From the NCBI RefSeq assembly GCF_014230315.1, contig NZ_JACLAW010000017.1, positions 1 to 64,000 of the forward strand: a DNA stretch of 64,000 nucleotides. Reading direction: 5' to 3'. Both the position numbers and the translations under genes were made by a program. The stretch's first letter is position 1. Each line of letters begins with the position of its first letter. This stretch comes from Novosphingobium flavum. Its GTDB lineage: Bacteria; Pseudomonadota; Alphaproteobacteria; Sphingomonadales; Sphingomonadaceae. Under the pieces are notes generated by a model. The model was not told where the DNA came from. It saw nothing but the letters and a program-made list of their open reading frames with translations, and made no database searches. This document shows, in pieces, positions 16,855 through 25,802 of this stretch.

Positions 16855-18285
16855 ATGCCGCTTCGCACCACCCTGCTCACCACCTTGTCCGCGCTCGCCC
16901 TTTCGGGGTGCGCGGCGGGGCCGGACCGTGTCGCCTCTGCCCCGCCCCCCGCAGCGACCGCCGGCCCCTTCCTTTCCACCGCCGCCGCGCCTGTCACGAC
17001 CAGCGCGCCGCAGGCCGACTGGTGGCGGCTCTACCAGGACCCCGTGCTCGACAGCCTCGTGGCCGACGCGCTGGCGGCCAACACCGACGTCCGCCAGGCC
17101 GCCGCGCGGATCGACCGCGCCCGCGCCGCGCTGCGCGGCGCCCGGGCCGACCGCCTGCCGCAGACCAGCCTGAGCGCCTCGGGCGGCTATGCCCACGTTC
17201 CGGCAAGCCAGCTGCCGGCGGGCGCCAACCAGTCCGGCGCGGGCTTCTCGATCGGCGCCGACATCTCCTACGAGGTCGACCTGTTCGGGCGGGTGCGCAG
17301 CGGGATCGCGGCGGCACGCGGCGATGTGGCGGCGGCCCAGGCCGATGCCGACGCGGTGCGGGTGATGGTCGTGGCCGACACGACCCAGGCCTATGCCGAT
17401 GCCGCCAGCGCGGCCGCACGGCTCAAGGTGGCGCAATCAATCGTGCAACTGCTCGACGAGACGCTGCGCCTGACCGCGCGGCGCCACACCGCCGGCCTGT
17501 CCGACGGGCTGGCCCTCGCCCGGATCGAGGCCCTGCGTGAGCAGCGCGCCGCGACCATCCCGGCGATCGAGGCCCAGCGCAGCGCCGCCCTGTTCGCGCT
17601 CGCCACCCTGACCGGGCGGGCGCCGTCGCAGTTGCCGGCCATCGCGGGCGAACGCTCGGTGATGCTGGAGATCACCGCGCCGCTGCCCGTGGGCGACGGC
17701 GCGCAGTTGCTGGCCCGCCGCCCCGACGTGCGCGCCGCCGAACAGCGCGTGCTGGCGGACACCGCGCGGATCGGCCTCGCTCGGGCCGATCTCTACCCGC
17801 GCATCACGCTCGGCGGTTCAGCCAGTTCCACCGCCTCCAACCTTGCCGACCTGTTCTCGGGCGGTCCGCTGAGCCTGCTGCTCGGCCCGCTGGTCAACTG
17901 GGCCTTCCCCAACCGCGAGCCGGTGCGGGCGCGGATCGACGCGGCCAAGGCCGACGCCGCCGGATCGCTCGCCGCCTTCGACGGCGCGGTGCTGACCGCG
18001 CTGCAGGAAACCGAGACCGCGCTGTCGGCCTATGGCCGCTCGCTCGAACAGCGCCGCGCGCTGACCTCCGCCGCCGACGCCGCGCAGCGCGCCGCGCGCA
18101 TCATCCGCGCACAGAACCGCGAAGGCGTGGTCGATTCGCTCGAGACGCTCGATTCCGAGCGGACCCTGGCCGAAGCCCGGGCCGCGCTGGCCGATCAGGA
18201 TGCGCTGGTCTCCAGCCGCCAGATCGCGCTGTTCCGGGCGCTTGGCGGCGGATGGAGCGACACCGCGCGCGCGGCGCAGCCATGA
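16855..18285 (+). CDS. RND efflux outer-membrane lipoprotein (NodT family)
   Basis: A protein of 476 residues with a lipoprotein signal (lipobox LALSGC, acylated Cys at about residue 19) and two outer-membrane efflux protein repeats. Family motifs are visible: ADWWRLYQDPVLDSLVADAL, VRQAAARIDRARAALRGARA, YEVDLFGRVRSGI and LARRPDVRAAEQRV. ATG 16855 is preferred because of a GAGGA site 8 bp upstream; ATG 16840, overlapping the pump stop, is the alternative. It forms the outer-membrane exit of the pump. Confidence 0.93.
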   Translation: MPLRTTLLTTLSALALSGCAAGPDRVASAPPPAATAGPFLSTAAAPVTTSAPQADWWRLYQDPVLDSLVADALAANTDVRQAAARIDRARAALRGARADRLPQTSLSASGGYAHVPASQLPAGANQSGAGFSIGADISYEVDLFGRVRSGIAAARGDVAAAQADADAVRVMVVADTTQAYADAASAAARLKVAQSIVQLLDETLRLTARRHTAGLSDGLALARIEALREQRAATIPAIEAQRSAALFALATLTGRAPSQLPAIAGERSVMLEITAPLPVGDGAQLLARRPDVRAAEQRVLADTARIGLARADLYPRITLGGSASSTASNLADLFSGGPLSLLLGPLVNWAFPNREPVRARIDAAKADAAGSLAAFDGAVLTALQETETALSAYGRSLEQRRALTSAADAAQRAARIIRAQNREGVVDSLETLDSERTLAEARAALADQDALVSSRQIALFRALGGGWSDTARAAQP

Positions 18286-18295
18286 GGCGCGCCGC

Positions 18296-19708
18296 TCAGC
18301 CCTCCATCCGTTCGAGCGTCACGCCCTTGGTTTCGCGCACCATGGCCCGCACGAAGAAGAACGAGACCCCGGCGGCCAGGGCGTAGCCGGAATAGGCGGT
18401 GGCGAGCCCCGGCCAGGCCACCAGCGCCGGGAAGCTGACCGAGATCGCGGCATTGGCGATCCACTGCGCGAAGCCCGAAACGGCCAGCCCCGAGCCGCGG
18501 ATCTGGTTGGGGAACATCTCGCCCAGCATGACCCACATGATCGGGCCCCAGCTCATGTTGAACAGGACCACGTAGGCATTGGCCGCGAGGAGGGCGATCA
18601 GGCCATTGTCGCCCGGCAGGCTCACTGCGCCGTCTGGCCCATGGACCGCGGTGGAGAAGGCCCAGGCGACGATCGCCAGCGTCACGGCCATGCCCGCCGA
18701 GCCGATCAGCAGCAGGGGCCTGCGCCCGACGCGGTCGACCAGCAGCAGCGTTGCGATGCAGCCCGCGATCGAGACCAGCCCGGAGATGATGTTGATCTGC
18801 AACGCGTAGCTTTCCGAAAAGCCCACCGCCTGCCACAGCGTCGCGCCATAATAGAACACCACGTTGATGCCGACGAACTGCTGGAAGACGGCAAGGCCGA
18901 TCCCGGTCCACACGATGGGCCGGAGCCGGCCGGTCGTCTTGTCAATCAGGTCGGACAGGCGCGGGCGGTGGTGGTCGGCGGCCAGGCTCTCACGGATCTC
19001 GGTGACGATCCGCTCGGCGGAACTCGCCCCGAACAGGCGGGCCAGCACCTTGCGGGCACCGGCCTCGTCGCCGCGCGTCACGAGGTAGCGCGGGCTTTCC
19101 GGGATGAAGAGCAGCGCCGCGAAATAGATCGCGGCGGGAATGGCCTGAAGCCAGAACATCCAGCGCCAGGCGGGCTGGCCCGCCCACAGGATCGCGGTGG
19201 ATTCGCCCGCAACCTGGGCCAGCACGTAGTTCATCACGAAAGCGCCGGTGAGACCGGTGATGATCATCACCTGCTGCACGCTGGACAGGCGCCCGCGAAC
19301 ATGGGCCGGCACGACTTCGGAAATATAGACCGGCGAGATCACGCTGGCCGCGCCGACGCCAAGCCCGCCGATGATGCGGGCGATGATGAACACCGCCGAG
19401 GAACCCGCCGCACCGGCCAGCAGCGCGCTGACGAGGAACAGCACGGCGGCCAGCTTCATCACCCCGCGCCGCCCGATCCGGTCGGCCAGCCGCCCGGCGC
19501 CGAATGCGCCCACCGAGGACCCGACGAGGATCGCGCCGACATTGATGCCGATGCCCACCTTGCCCAGAGCGAAAGCCGCCTCCAGCCCCTTCTGGGTGCC
19601 GTTGATCACGCCGGAATCGTAGCCGAACATGAACCCGCCGATCGTCGCCACGGCCACGATCATGGCGATCAGCGCCATGTTGACCGTGCCTTCCGAAGCA
19701 TCCTGCAT
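18296..19708 (-). CDS. MFS sugar porter (probable D-xylose transporter)
   Basis: A 12-helix transporter of 470 residues from the sugar porter family: GYDSGVINGTQ in helix 1, RLADRIGRRG in loop 2-3, PESPRYLVTRGDE after helix 6, QQFVGINVVFYYG in helix 7, and DRVGRRPLLLIGS. Close relatives are XylE/GalP-like H+ symporters. It is the last gene of the leftward xylX-xylB-xylC transcript, 21 bp after xylC, so xylose is the likely substrate. That substrate is inferred from context. Confidence 0.92.
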   Translation of the reverse strand: MQDASEGTVNMALIAMIVAVATIGGFMFGYDSGVINGTQKGLEAAFALGKVGIGINVGAILVGSSVGAFGAGRLADRIGRRGVMKLAAVLFLVSALLAGAAGSSAVFIIARIIGGLGVGAASVISPVYISEVVPAHVRGRLSSVQQVMIITGLTGAFVMNYVLAQVAGESTAILWAGQPAWRWMFWLQAIPAAIYFAALLFIPESPRYLVTRGDEAGARKVLARLFGASSAERIVTEIRESLAADHHRPRLSDLIDKTTGRLRPIVWTGIGLAVFQQFVGINVVFYYGATLWQAVGFSESYALQINIISGLVSIAGCIATLLLVDRVGRRPLLLIGSAGMAVTLAIVAWAFSTAVHGPDGAVSLPGDNGLIALLAANAYVVLFNMSWGPIMWVMLGEMFPNQIRGSGLAVSGFAQWIANAAISVSFPALVAWPGLATAYSGYALAAGVSFFFVRAMVRETKGVTLERMEG

Positions 19709-19729
19709 CGCTCTCTCCCTTTTATGCTT

Positions 19730-20596
19730 TCAGACGCGCGCCAGGAACCCGGGCGGGCCGGCAACACCGGCATCGAACGCGAACAGGGCCCCGGCCAGCG
19801 GCTGGGCGGCAAGCTCCGCCGCTGACAGGCCCTTGGCGGCGGTCGTGGCATAGGCCGTGGCAAGGTCCGGCCCGCCGAAGGCGATCTTGGTGATATTGGC
19901 GACCGGGAAGGGGACCGTGGCCATCAGGCGGCCCGCCGGATCATACCGGCGCACGCCCCAGCCCCTGAACAGGCTGACCCAGAGGCACCCCTCCGCATCG
20001 ACGACGGGGCCATCGGGATAGCCCGCGCCCTCCTCGATCGCGGCGAACAGCCGCGTGTCGGTGACGCGGCCGTCCTCCACCGTGCTGGCCCAGATGGTCT
20101 GGCCCAGCGTATCGTGGTGGTAAAGGGTGCGGCCATCGAGCGAGAAGGCCGGACCGTTCGTGACCGAGACCGGCGGCAGGCCGGTATCGACCGCTCCATC
20201 TGCATCGAGCCGGTAGATCCGCCCGGTGTCTGACTGCTCGCTGTCGTCCATCGAGCCGAACCAGATCGCGCCGTCGCTCGCCACGGTGGCATCGTTGAGG
20301 CGATTGCCCGGCAGATGCGCTTCCGGCGCGGCGATCAGGCTGAACGCGCCGGTGGCCGGGTCAAAGCGGTGAACGCCGGTCTGCATGCCCGCGACCATGC
20401 CGCCGCCCTCGGCCGGAAGGACCCAGCCGACCTGCGCCGGTGCCGCCCACGTCCGCTGCTCGCCCGTGCCGGGGGTGAAGCGGTGAATGGCGGGAGCCTT
20501 GATGTCGACGAACCACAGGGCGGCGCCCTGCTCCACCCACACCGGGCCCTCGCCCAGCGCGGCGCCAAGCGCCCATACCGGGCGGGGCGTGCTCAT
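19730..20596 (-). CDS. xylC: SMP-30/gluconolactonase family xylonolactonase
   Basis: A six-bladed propeller lactonase of 288 residues. The LGEGPVWVEQGAALWFVDIK start carries the first metal-binding Glu. GNRLNDATVASDGAIWFGSM, VTNGPAFSLDGRTLYHHDT and YPDGPVVDAEGCLW carry the other ligands. It should hydrolyse the sugar lactone made by XylB and resembles Caulobacter XylC as I remember it. The ATG at 20596 overlaps the xylB stop by 4 bp; the longer upstream frame is a shadow. Confidence 0.88.
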   Translation of the reverse strand: MSTPRPVWALGAALGEGPVWVEQGAALWFVDIKAPAIHRFTPGTGEQRTWAAPAQVGWVLPAEGGGMVAGMQTGVHRFDPATGAFSLIAAPEAHLPGNRLNDATVASDGAIWFGSMDDSEQSDTGRIYRLDADGAVDTGLPPVSVTNGPAFSLDGRTLYHHDTLGQTIWASTVEDGRVTDTRLFAAIEEGAGYPDGPVVDAEGCLWVSLFRGWGVRRYDPAGRLMATVPFPVANITKIAFGGPDLATAYATTAAKGLSAAELAAQPLAGALFAFDAGVAGPPGFLARV

Positions 20597-21339
20597 CGCC
20601 ACCCCGCGTCGACCCAGTATTCGTGGCCGGTGATCAGCCGCGCATCGTCCGAGGCGAGGAACAGCGCCAGCGCCGCCACGTCGGCCGGAAGCAGCCGCCC
20701 ATCGAGGCACTGCGCTGCAACGATCTGCGCCTCGCCTTCGGGGGTGTACCACTGTTCCTGGCGCGCCGTTTTGACATTGCCGGGAACGATGGCGGTGACG
20801 CGGATATTGTCGCGGCCCAGCTCACGCGCGAGACCGCGCGTCATCCCCTCGATCGCGGCCTTGGCGGTCTGGTAAAGCACGAGGTCGGGCAGGCCGAGAT
20901 GCCAGGAGATCGAGCCGAGGTTGATGATCGCCCCGCCGCCCGCGCGCTTCATCGCGGGGATGGCCGCCTGGGCGACGAAGAACAGGTGGCGCAGGTTGAC
21001 CGCCATGCACTTGTCCCAATAGGCCGGGGTCACGTCCGCAACGCTGTGCCGGTCATCCCGGGCGGCGTTGTTGACCACCACGTCGATCCCGCCCAGCGCC
21101 GCTTCGATCCCGGCCATCATGGCCTGCAAGTCATCCAGTTCGGTCAGGTCGCAGGGGAAGAAGGGCGCCCCGGTCCGTTCGGCAACGGCCCTGCCCGCTT
21201 CCTCGGCAATGTCGCAGAAGGCGACCTGCGCGCCCTGGGCGGCGAAGGCTTCGACCAGCCCTTCGCCGATGCCGCTCGCGCCGCCGCTGACGAAGACGCG
21301 CTTGCCGCGCAGGCTCGGATAGACGGCGGCCATGGTCAT
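20593..21339 (-). CDS. xylB: D-xylose 1-dehydrogenase (short-chain dehydrogenase)
   Basis: A classical SDR of 248 residues. Visible are the dinucleotide-binding GGASGIGEG, NNAARDD, the catalytic Ser in NLGSISWHLG, YQTAK with the catalytic Tyr and Lys, and a C-terminal ending TGHEYWVDAGWR. The SISWHLG...DLVLYQTAKA and RQEQWYTPEGEAQIVAAQC segments match my memory of C. crescentus XylB very closely. The reaction is NAD-dependent oxidation of D-xylose to xylonolactone. ATG 21339 overlaps the xylX stop (ATGA). ATG 21333 is an alternative. Confidence 0.92.
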   Translation of the reverse strand: MTMAAVYPSLRGKRVFVSGGASGIGEGLVEAFAAQGAQVAFCDIAEEAGRAVAERTGAPFFPCDLTELDDLQAMMAGIEAALGGIDVVVNNAARDDRHSVADVTPAYWDKCMAVNLRHLFFVAQAAIPAMKRAGGGAIINLGSISWHLGLPDLVLYQTAKAAIEGMTRGLARELGRDNIRVTAIVPGNVKTARQEQWYTPEGEAQIVAAQCLDGRLLPADVAALALFLASDDARLITGHEYWVDAGWR

Positions 21340-22466
21340 GCCCCCGCGCCCAGCAGCCCGCGCGCGGCAAGGTTGGCATAGAAGGCCGCGATCCCCTGAG
21401 TCCACGGCGCCGCCTGCTCGCAGGTGACGACCCGGTTGACCAGCGTGCCCAGCTTCGGCGTTGAGATGGTCACCATGTCGCCCACCTTGTGCGTGAACCC
21501 GCGGCCCGGATCGTCGCGGTCCTGCGTCGGCGCGAACAGGGTGCCGAGGAACAGCACGAAGCCATCGGGATACTGGTGTTCGCTCAGCGTCTGCCGCACG
21601 AGGTCGAGCGGATCGCGGCTGATCTCGCGCATCGAGGAATGGCCCTCCAGCCGGTAGCCTTCGGGCCCTTCGATCACGAGGTCCAGCTCGGCGCCGCGCA
21701 CCTCGTCGATGGTGAAGCTCTCGTCGAACAGGCGCACCAGCGGGCCGAGCGCGCAGGAGGCATTGTTGTCCTTCGCCTTGCCCAGCAGCAGGGCGCTGCG
21801 CCCTTCGATGTCGCGCAGGTTGACGTCGTTGCCGAGGCAGGCGCCCACCGCCTCGCCCGCCGCGTTGACCAGCAGCACGACCTCCGGCTCGGGGTTGTTC
21901 CAGGTCGAATCGCTGCGCACGCCGATCTCGGCGAGGGCGCCGACGGTCGACAGCACCGGAGCCTTGGTGAACACCTCGGCATAGGGGCCGATCGCCACCT
22001 CGAGGTATTGCGACCAGAGCCCTTCGGCGATCAGCAGGTCCTTGAGCGCTTCGGCCTCGGCCGAGCCTGGCACCACCGAGCGGATCGAACCGCCCACCCG
22101 GCTTTCGATGCGGGCCCGGATGTCCTCGGCCTTGGACGCATCGCCGCGGGCGCGCTCTTCGATCACGCGTTCCAGCGTGGACGTGGCGAAAGTGACGCCG
22201 CAGGCCTTGATCACCTGCAGGTCGACCGGGCTGAGCAAGGGATGGTCAAGCTGGTCGAGCGGACCGAGCACCTGCCCGGCCGAACTGTCGAGCGGCAGGC
22301 GCTCGACCAGTTGCGAGACCGTGGGGGCGACGGCGGACATGTCGTAAGCCACGCCGTTCTCGACCAGCACGGGGCTTGGCCCCGCCGGCCCTTGCACACG
22401 GCCGAGGAAGCGACCCTTGCTCCAGTCAGCCGGGAGGAGCCCGGCGAACGACGATTGAACCGACAT
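21336..22466 (-). CDS. xylX: 2-keto-3-deoxy-D-xylonate dehydratase (FAH family)
   Basis: A protein of 376 residues in the fumarylacetoacetate hydrolase superfamily. Characteristic stretches are VTFATSTLERVIEERARGDA, STWNNPEPEVVLLVNAAGEA and GNDVNLRDIEGRSALLLGKA, followed by KDNNASCALGP and GFVLFLGTLFAPTQDRDDPG; the acidic metal ligands lie in the NNPEPE part. The order and motifs match Caulobacter XylX, which converts 2-keto-3-deoxy-xylonate to alpha-ketoglutarate semialdehyde. ATG 22466 is chosen for its GGGAGAG site; ATG 22481 is five codons upstream. It is the first gene of the leftward xyl operon. Confidence 0.9.
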   Translation of the reverse strand: MSVQSSFAGLLPADWSKGRFLGRVQGPAGPSPVLVENGVAYDMSAVAPTVSQLVERLPLDSSAGQVLGPLDQLDHPLLSPVDLQVIKACGVTFATSTLERVIEERARGDASKAEDIRARIESRVGGSIRSVVPGSAEAEALKDLLIAEGLWSQYLEVAIGPYAEVFTKAPVLSTVGALAEIGVRSDSTWNNPEPEVVLLVNAAGEAVGACLGNDVNLRDIEGRSALLLGKAKDNNASCALGPLVRLFDESFTIDEVRGAELDLVIEGPEGYRLEGHSSMREISRDPLDLVRQTLSEHQYPDGFVLFLGTLFAPTQDRDDPGRGFTHKVGDMVTISTPKLGTLVNRVVTCEQAAPWTQGIAAFYANLAARGLLGAGA

Positions 22467-22516
22467 TTTCTCTCCCGACATGCAGCCCTGTCACTGACAA
22501 GGTCATTGACAAGTTC

Positions 22517-22530
22517 TGGTAGCGCTACCA
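22517..22530. promoter_or_regulatory. LacI-type operator between xylX and xylD
   Basis: A perfect 14-bp palindrome, TGGTAGCGCTACCA, with the central CG typical of LacI-family operators, in the 252-bp divergent promoter region. On the minus strand a TTGACA hexamer lies about 20 bp upstream (22555-22550), so the operator would cover the -10 or start site of the xylX operon. The likely binder is the LacI regulator encoded at 24645-25694. Confidence 0.8.
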
Positions 22531-22633
22531 TCATGTAAAGGCCGCCGCTGTCAAGCCCTTTCGACCAGGCGGCCGGCAAGAGCCGGGCCCGTGGCATTCG
22601 ATCATCGCCCGCCGCCAATGTGGAGAGTGACGC

Positions 22634-22708
22634 ATGTTGAACGGATGCCCGCGCATCGACGCGGATGGGATCGCCACGCGGCAGCCCGGGCCGAGCACCG
22701 CAGGCTGA
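22634..22708 (+). CDS. Possible short upstream ORF before xylD
   Basis: ATG, 24 codons, then TGA. A GGAGAG ribosome site lies 6-7 bp upstream of its ATG, and it ends 10 bp before the xylD start. The product (MLNGCPRIDADG...) has no recognised domain. It could be a translated leader coupling translation into xylD, or chance in GC-rich DNA. Confidence 0.3.
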   Translation: MLNGCPRIDADGIATRQPGPSTAG

Positions 22709-22718
22709 GGACAGAGCC

Positions 22719-24491
22719 ATGACTTCCCCCCGCCGCTTCCGCTCGCAGGACTGGTTCGCCGATCCGGCCCGCTCCGACATGGTCGCGCTCTATCTCGAGC
22801 GTTTCATGAACTACGGCGTCACGCCCGCCGAACTGCGCTCCGGCCGCCCGATCATCGGCATTGCGCAATCGGGCAGCGACCTCAGCCCCTGCAACCGCAT
22901 CCACCTCGACCTTGCCAAGCGGGTGCGCGACGGCATCCGCGATGCGGGCGGCATCTGCATGGAATTCCCGGTCCACCCGATCTTCGAGAACTGCCGCCGG
23001 CCGACCGCGGCGCTCGACCGTAACCTGGCCTATCTCGGCCTGGTGGAGATCCTCTACGGCTACCCGATCGATGCCGTGGTGCTGACCACCGGCTGCGACA
23101 AGACCACGCCCAGCCAGGTCATGGCCGCCAGCACGGTCGACATCCCGGCCATCGTCCTGTCCGGCGGCCCGATGCTCGACGGCTGGAGCGACGGCGAACT
23201 GGTCGGCGCGGGCACGGTGATCTGGCGCAGCCGCCGCAAGTTGACCGCGGGCGAGATCACCGAGGAGGAATTCCTGCAGCGCGCCTGCGATTCCGCGCCG
23301 TCCGCCGGGCATTGCAACACCATGGGCACGGCTTCGACGATGAACGCCGTGGCCGAGGCGCTGGGGCTCTCGCTCCCCGGCTGCGCCGCCATTCCCGCCC
23401 CTTACCGCGAGCGCGGCCAGATCGCCTACGAGACCGGGCGCCGCATCGTCGGCATGGCGCACGAGGACCTGCGCCCGTCGAAGATCCTGACGCGCGAGAG
23501 CTTTCTCAACGCCATTCGCGTGGTGACGGCGCTGGGCGGATCGAGCAATGCCCAGCCCCATATCGTGGCCATGGCGCGCCATGCCGGGGTGGAGATCACC
23601 GCCGCAGACTGGATGGAGCATGGCTACGACCTGCCGCTGATCGTCGACATGCAGCCGGCAGGCCGCTTCCTTGGCGAGCGCTTCCACCGCGCCGGCGGGG
23701 TTCCCGCGGTCATGTGGGAACTGCTGCAGGCGGGCAAGCTGGCGGGTGACTGCCTGACCGTGACCGGCCAGAGCCTGGCGGCGAACGTCGGCGCCTGCGA
23801 GGCGCGCGACCGCGAGGTGATCCGGCCCTTCGCCCAGCCGCTCAAGGAGAAGGCGGGGTTCCTCGTGCTGTCGGGCAACCTGTTCGATTTCGGCATCATG
23901 AAGACCAGCGTGATCAGCGAGGAATTCCGCGCCCGCTACCTCTCGTGCCCCGGTGCGGAGGGCGTGTTCGAGGGCCGCGCGATCGTCTTCGAGGGGGCCG
24001 ACGACTACCATCACCGCATCGACGATCCGGCGCTGGCGATCGACGAGAACTGCATCCTCGTGATGCGCGGGGCGGGGCCGATCGGCTGGCCGGGCAGCGC
24101 CGAGGTGGTCAACATGCAGCCGCCCGCCGCGCTCATCCAGCGCGGCATCCAGTGGCTGCCCACCCTGGGCGACGGGCGCCAGTCCGGCACGTCCGACAGT
24201 CCTTCGATCCTCAACTGCTCGCCCGAGAGCGCGGCGGGCGGCGGGCTGTCATGGCTGCGCACGGGCGACCTGATCCGCATCGACATCGGCAAGGGCGCAT
24301 GCAACGCGCTGGTGGGCGAGGCGGAGATCGCCCGCCGCCGGGCCGAGCCGCTCCCCCCCGTGCCGCCCAGCAACACGCCGTGGGAAGAACTCTATCGCGA
24401 GAAGACCGGCCAGATGGGCGAAGGCGCGGTGCTGGAGATGGCGGTCAAGTATCGCGGGATTTCAGCAAGGACGCCCCGGCACAACCATTGA
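22719..24491 (+). CDS. xylD: D-xylonate dehydratase (IlvD/Edd family)
   Basis: An iron-sulfur dehydratase of 590 residues. The three cluster cysteines are visible at about Cys58 (SDLSPCNR), Cys126 (LTTGCDKTTP) and Cys199 (GHCNTMGTAST). The sequence follows Caulobacter XylD as I remember it through long stretches, including the C-terminal PRHNH. It dehydrates xylonate to 2-keto-3-deoxy-xylonate, the XylX substrate. It is transcribed divergently from xylX behind the same operator. ATG 22719 is preferred; the frame continues 18 codons upstream without similarity. Confidence 0.93.
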   Translation: MTSPRRFRSQDWFADPARSDMVALYLERFMNYGVTPAELRSGRPIIGIAQSGSDLSPCNRIHLDLAKRVRDGIRDAGGICMEFPVHPIFENCRRPTAALDRNLAYLGLVEILYGYPIDAVVLTTGCDKTTPSQVMAASTVDIPAIVLSGGPMLDGWSDGELVGAGTVIWRSRRKLTAGEITEEEFLQRACDSAPSAGHCNTMGTASTMNAVAEALGLSLPGCAAIPAPYRERGQIAYETGRRIVGMAHEDLRPSKILTRESFLNAIRVVTALGGSSNAQPHIVAMARHAGVEITAADWMEHGYDLPLIVDMQPAGRFLGERFHRAGGVPAVMWELLQAGKLAGDCLTVTGQSLAANVGACEARDREVIRPFAQPLKEKAGFLVLSGNLFDFGIMKTSVISEEFRARYLSCPGAEGVFEGRAIVFEGADDYHHRIDDPALAIDENCILVMRGAGPIGWPGSAEVVNMQPPAALIQRGIQWLPTLGDGRQSGTSDSPSILNCSPESAAGGGLSWLRTGDLIRIDIGKGACNALVGEAEIARRRAEPLPPVPPSNTPWEELYREKTGQMGEGAVLEMAVKYRGISARTPRHNH

Positions 24492-24527
24492 CCCCGGTCA
24501 GGTGCAAGACCGGCTGATCTGAAACCG

Positions 24528-24623
24528 TCGTCATTGCGAGGGGCGAAGCGCCGAAGCAATCCAGGGCGTTTGGGTGCGGCGGCCCTGGATTGCTGCGCGA
24601 CCTGCGGTCGCTCGCAATGACGA
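24528..24623. repeat. REP-like extragenic palindrome
   Basis: A 96-bp element between xylD and the LacI gene made of nested inverted repeats. The outer arms TCGTCATTGCGAG (24528-24540) and CTCGCAATGACGA (24611-24623) are perfectly complementary. Inner arms GCAATCCAGGGC (24556-24567) and GCCCTGGATTGC (24582-24593) are also perfect. This GTCATTGCGAG / GCAATCC pattern is, in my memory, a multi-copy extragenic repeat of sphingomonads and relatives. It lies between the ends of two convergent genes. Confidence 0.85.
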
Positions 24624-24644
24624 TGCTGATCCGTTGGGTTTGCT

Positions 24645-25694
24645 TCAGTGCCGGCCTCGCGGCGCGGCGTCCGACTGGCGGCGGATCAGTTCGAAATCGA
24701 GCAATTCGTGGGCGGCCGTGCCGTCCGGGCGCTTGCCGCGCAACTGGCGCACGAGCAGGTCCACCGCCCTGCGCGCCATGTCGCCGATCGGCTGGCGGAT
24801 GGTGGTGAGTTCGGGCCAGATCGTCGTGGCCAGCGGCGTATCGTCGAAGCCGCAGACGGTGAGGTCGCCCGGCACGTCGAGATGCCGCGCATGGGCCACC
24901 GCGACGGTCGCGGCCGCCATGTCGTCGTTGCTGGCAAAGATCGCGGTCGGCGGCTCGCGCGCGTCCAGAATGGCCCCGGCCGCGTCCAGCCCCGACCGGT
25001 AGGTGAAGTACCCCTGCGCGACGATGGCCGGATCGAGCGTCAGCCCCGCCTGCTCCAGCGCCGCGCAATAACCGGCATAGCGGCGTTCGCTCGCGCTCTG
25101 ATCCGGGTTGCCGCGGATGAAGCCGATGCGCCGGTGGCCCAGTTCGACCAGGTGGTGCGTCATCGCTTCGGCCGCCCGGAAATCGTCGATGCTGACCGAG
25201 GCAATGTCAGGCCGGGGCACGCCGGCGGCCACGGCCACCACCGGGATTCCCGCCGCCGACAGCGCGGCCAGCATCGGGCCGGATTCGCATAAAGGCGGGG
25301 GCAGGACGATGCCGCTGACCCGCCCGCGCCGCATATGGGCGATCATCTCGGCCGGGCCGGCGGCCTCGTCCAGCTTCTCGACGGTCAGTTGCAGGTTGAG
25401 CGCGCTGGCCCGATCAAGGCTGCCGGTCAGGAATTCATAGAGATAGGCCGAAGAAGGGTTGGCATGGACGAGGGCGATGCGCGTTTCCTCGCCCCCAGCC
25501 AGCTGCCGCGCTGCCGCCGAAGGGGCATAGTTCAGCGCGGCGATCGCCGCCTCCACCTTCTCGCGAATGGCCGGGCGCACCGAGGTCTCGCCATTGATCA
25601 CCCGCGAGACCGACATGGGCGACACCCCGGCATGGCTGGCGACATCGGCAATGGTCGGCGCATTGCGCTGGCTGCGGGAACGGGTGGTCGACAT
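24645..25694 (-). CDS. LacI-family regulator of xylose genes
   Basis: A protein of 349 residues. The N-terminal LacI helix-turn-helix reads TIADVASHAGVSPMSVSRVI and is followed by the hinge (PSAAARQLAGG). The periplasmic-binding-protein-like ligand domain contains IALVHANPSSAYLYEF, GHRRIGFIRGNP, AIFASNDDMAAATV and DLTVCGFDDTPLATTIWPEL. The start at ATG 25694 gives the standard LacI N-terminus. It is convergent with xylD and probably binds the palindrome at 22517. It plays the role of Caulobacter XylR, which I infer from context. Confidence 0.9.
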   Translation of the reverse strand: MSTTRSRSQRNAPTIADVASHAGVSPMSVSRVINGETSVRPAIREKVEAAIAALNYAPSAAARQLAGGEETRIALVHANPSSAYLYEFLTGSLDRASALNLQLTVEKLDEAAGPAEMIAHMRRGRVSGIVLPPPLCESGPMLAALSAAGIPVVAVAAGVPRPDIASVSIDDFRAAEAMTHHLVELGHRRIGFIRGNPDQSASERRYAGYCAALEQAGLTLDPAIVAQGYFTYRSGLDAAGAILDAREPPTAIFASNDDMAAATVAVAHARHLDVPGDLTVCGFDDTPLATTIWPELTTIRQPIGDMARRAVDLLVRQLRGKRPDGTAAHELLDFELIRRQSDAAPRGRH

Positions 25695-25802
25695 GAAACG
25701 TCCGAAGAATGGCGCGCCGGTGCTCACAAGCGGCCCGGATTTCCGCCCGGTTGCTAGCACATAATGAGCGTGCCTCGTCCAGCTTCTTGCGAGCGGGGAC
25801 GA

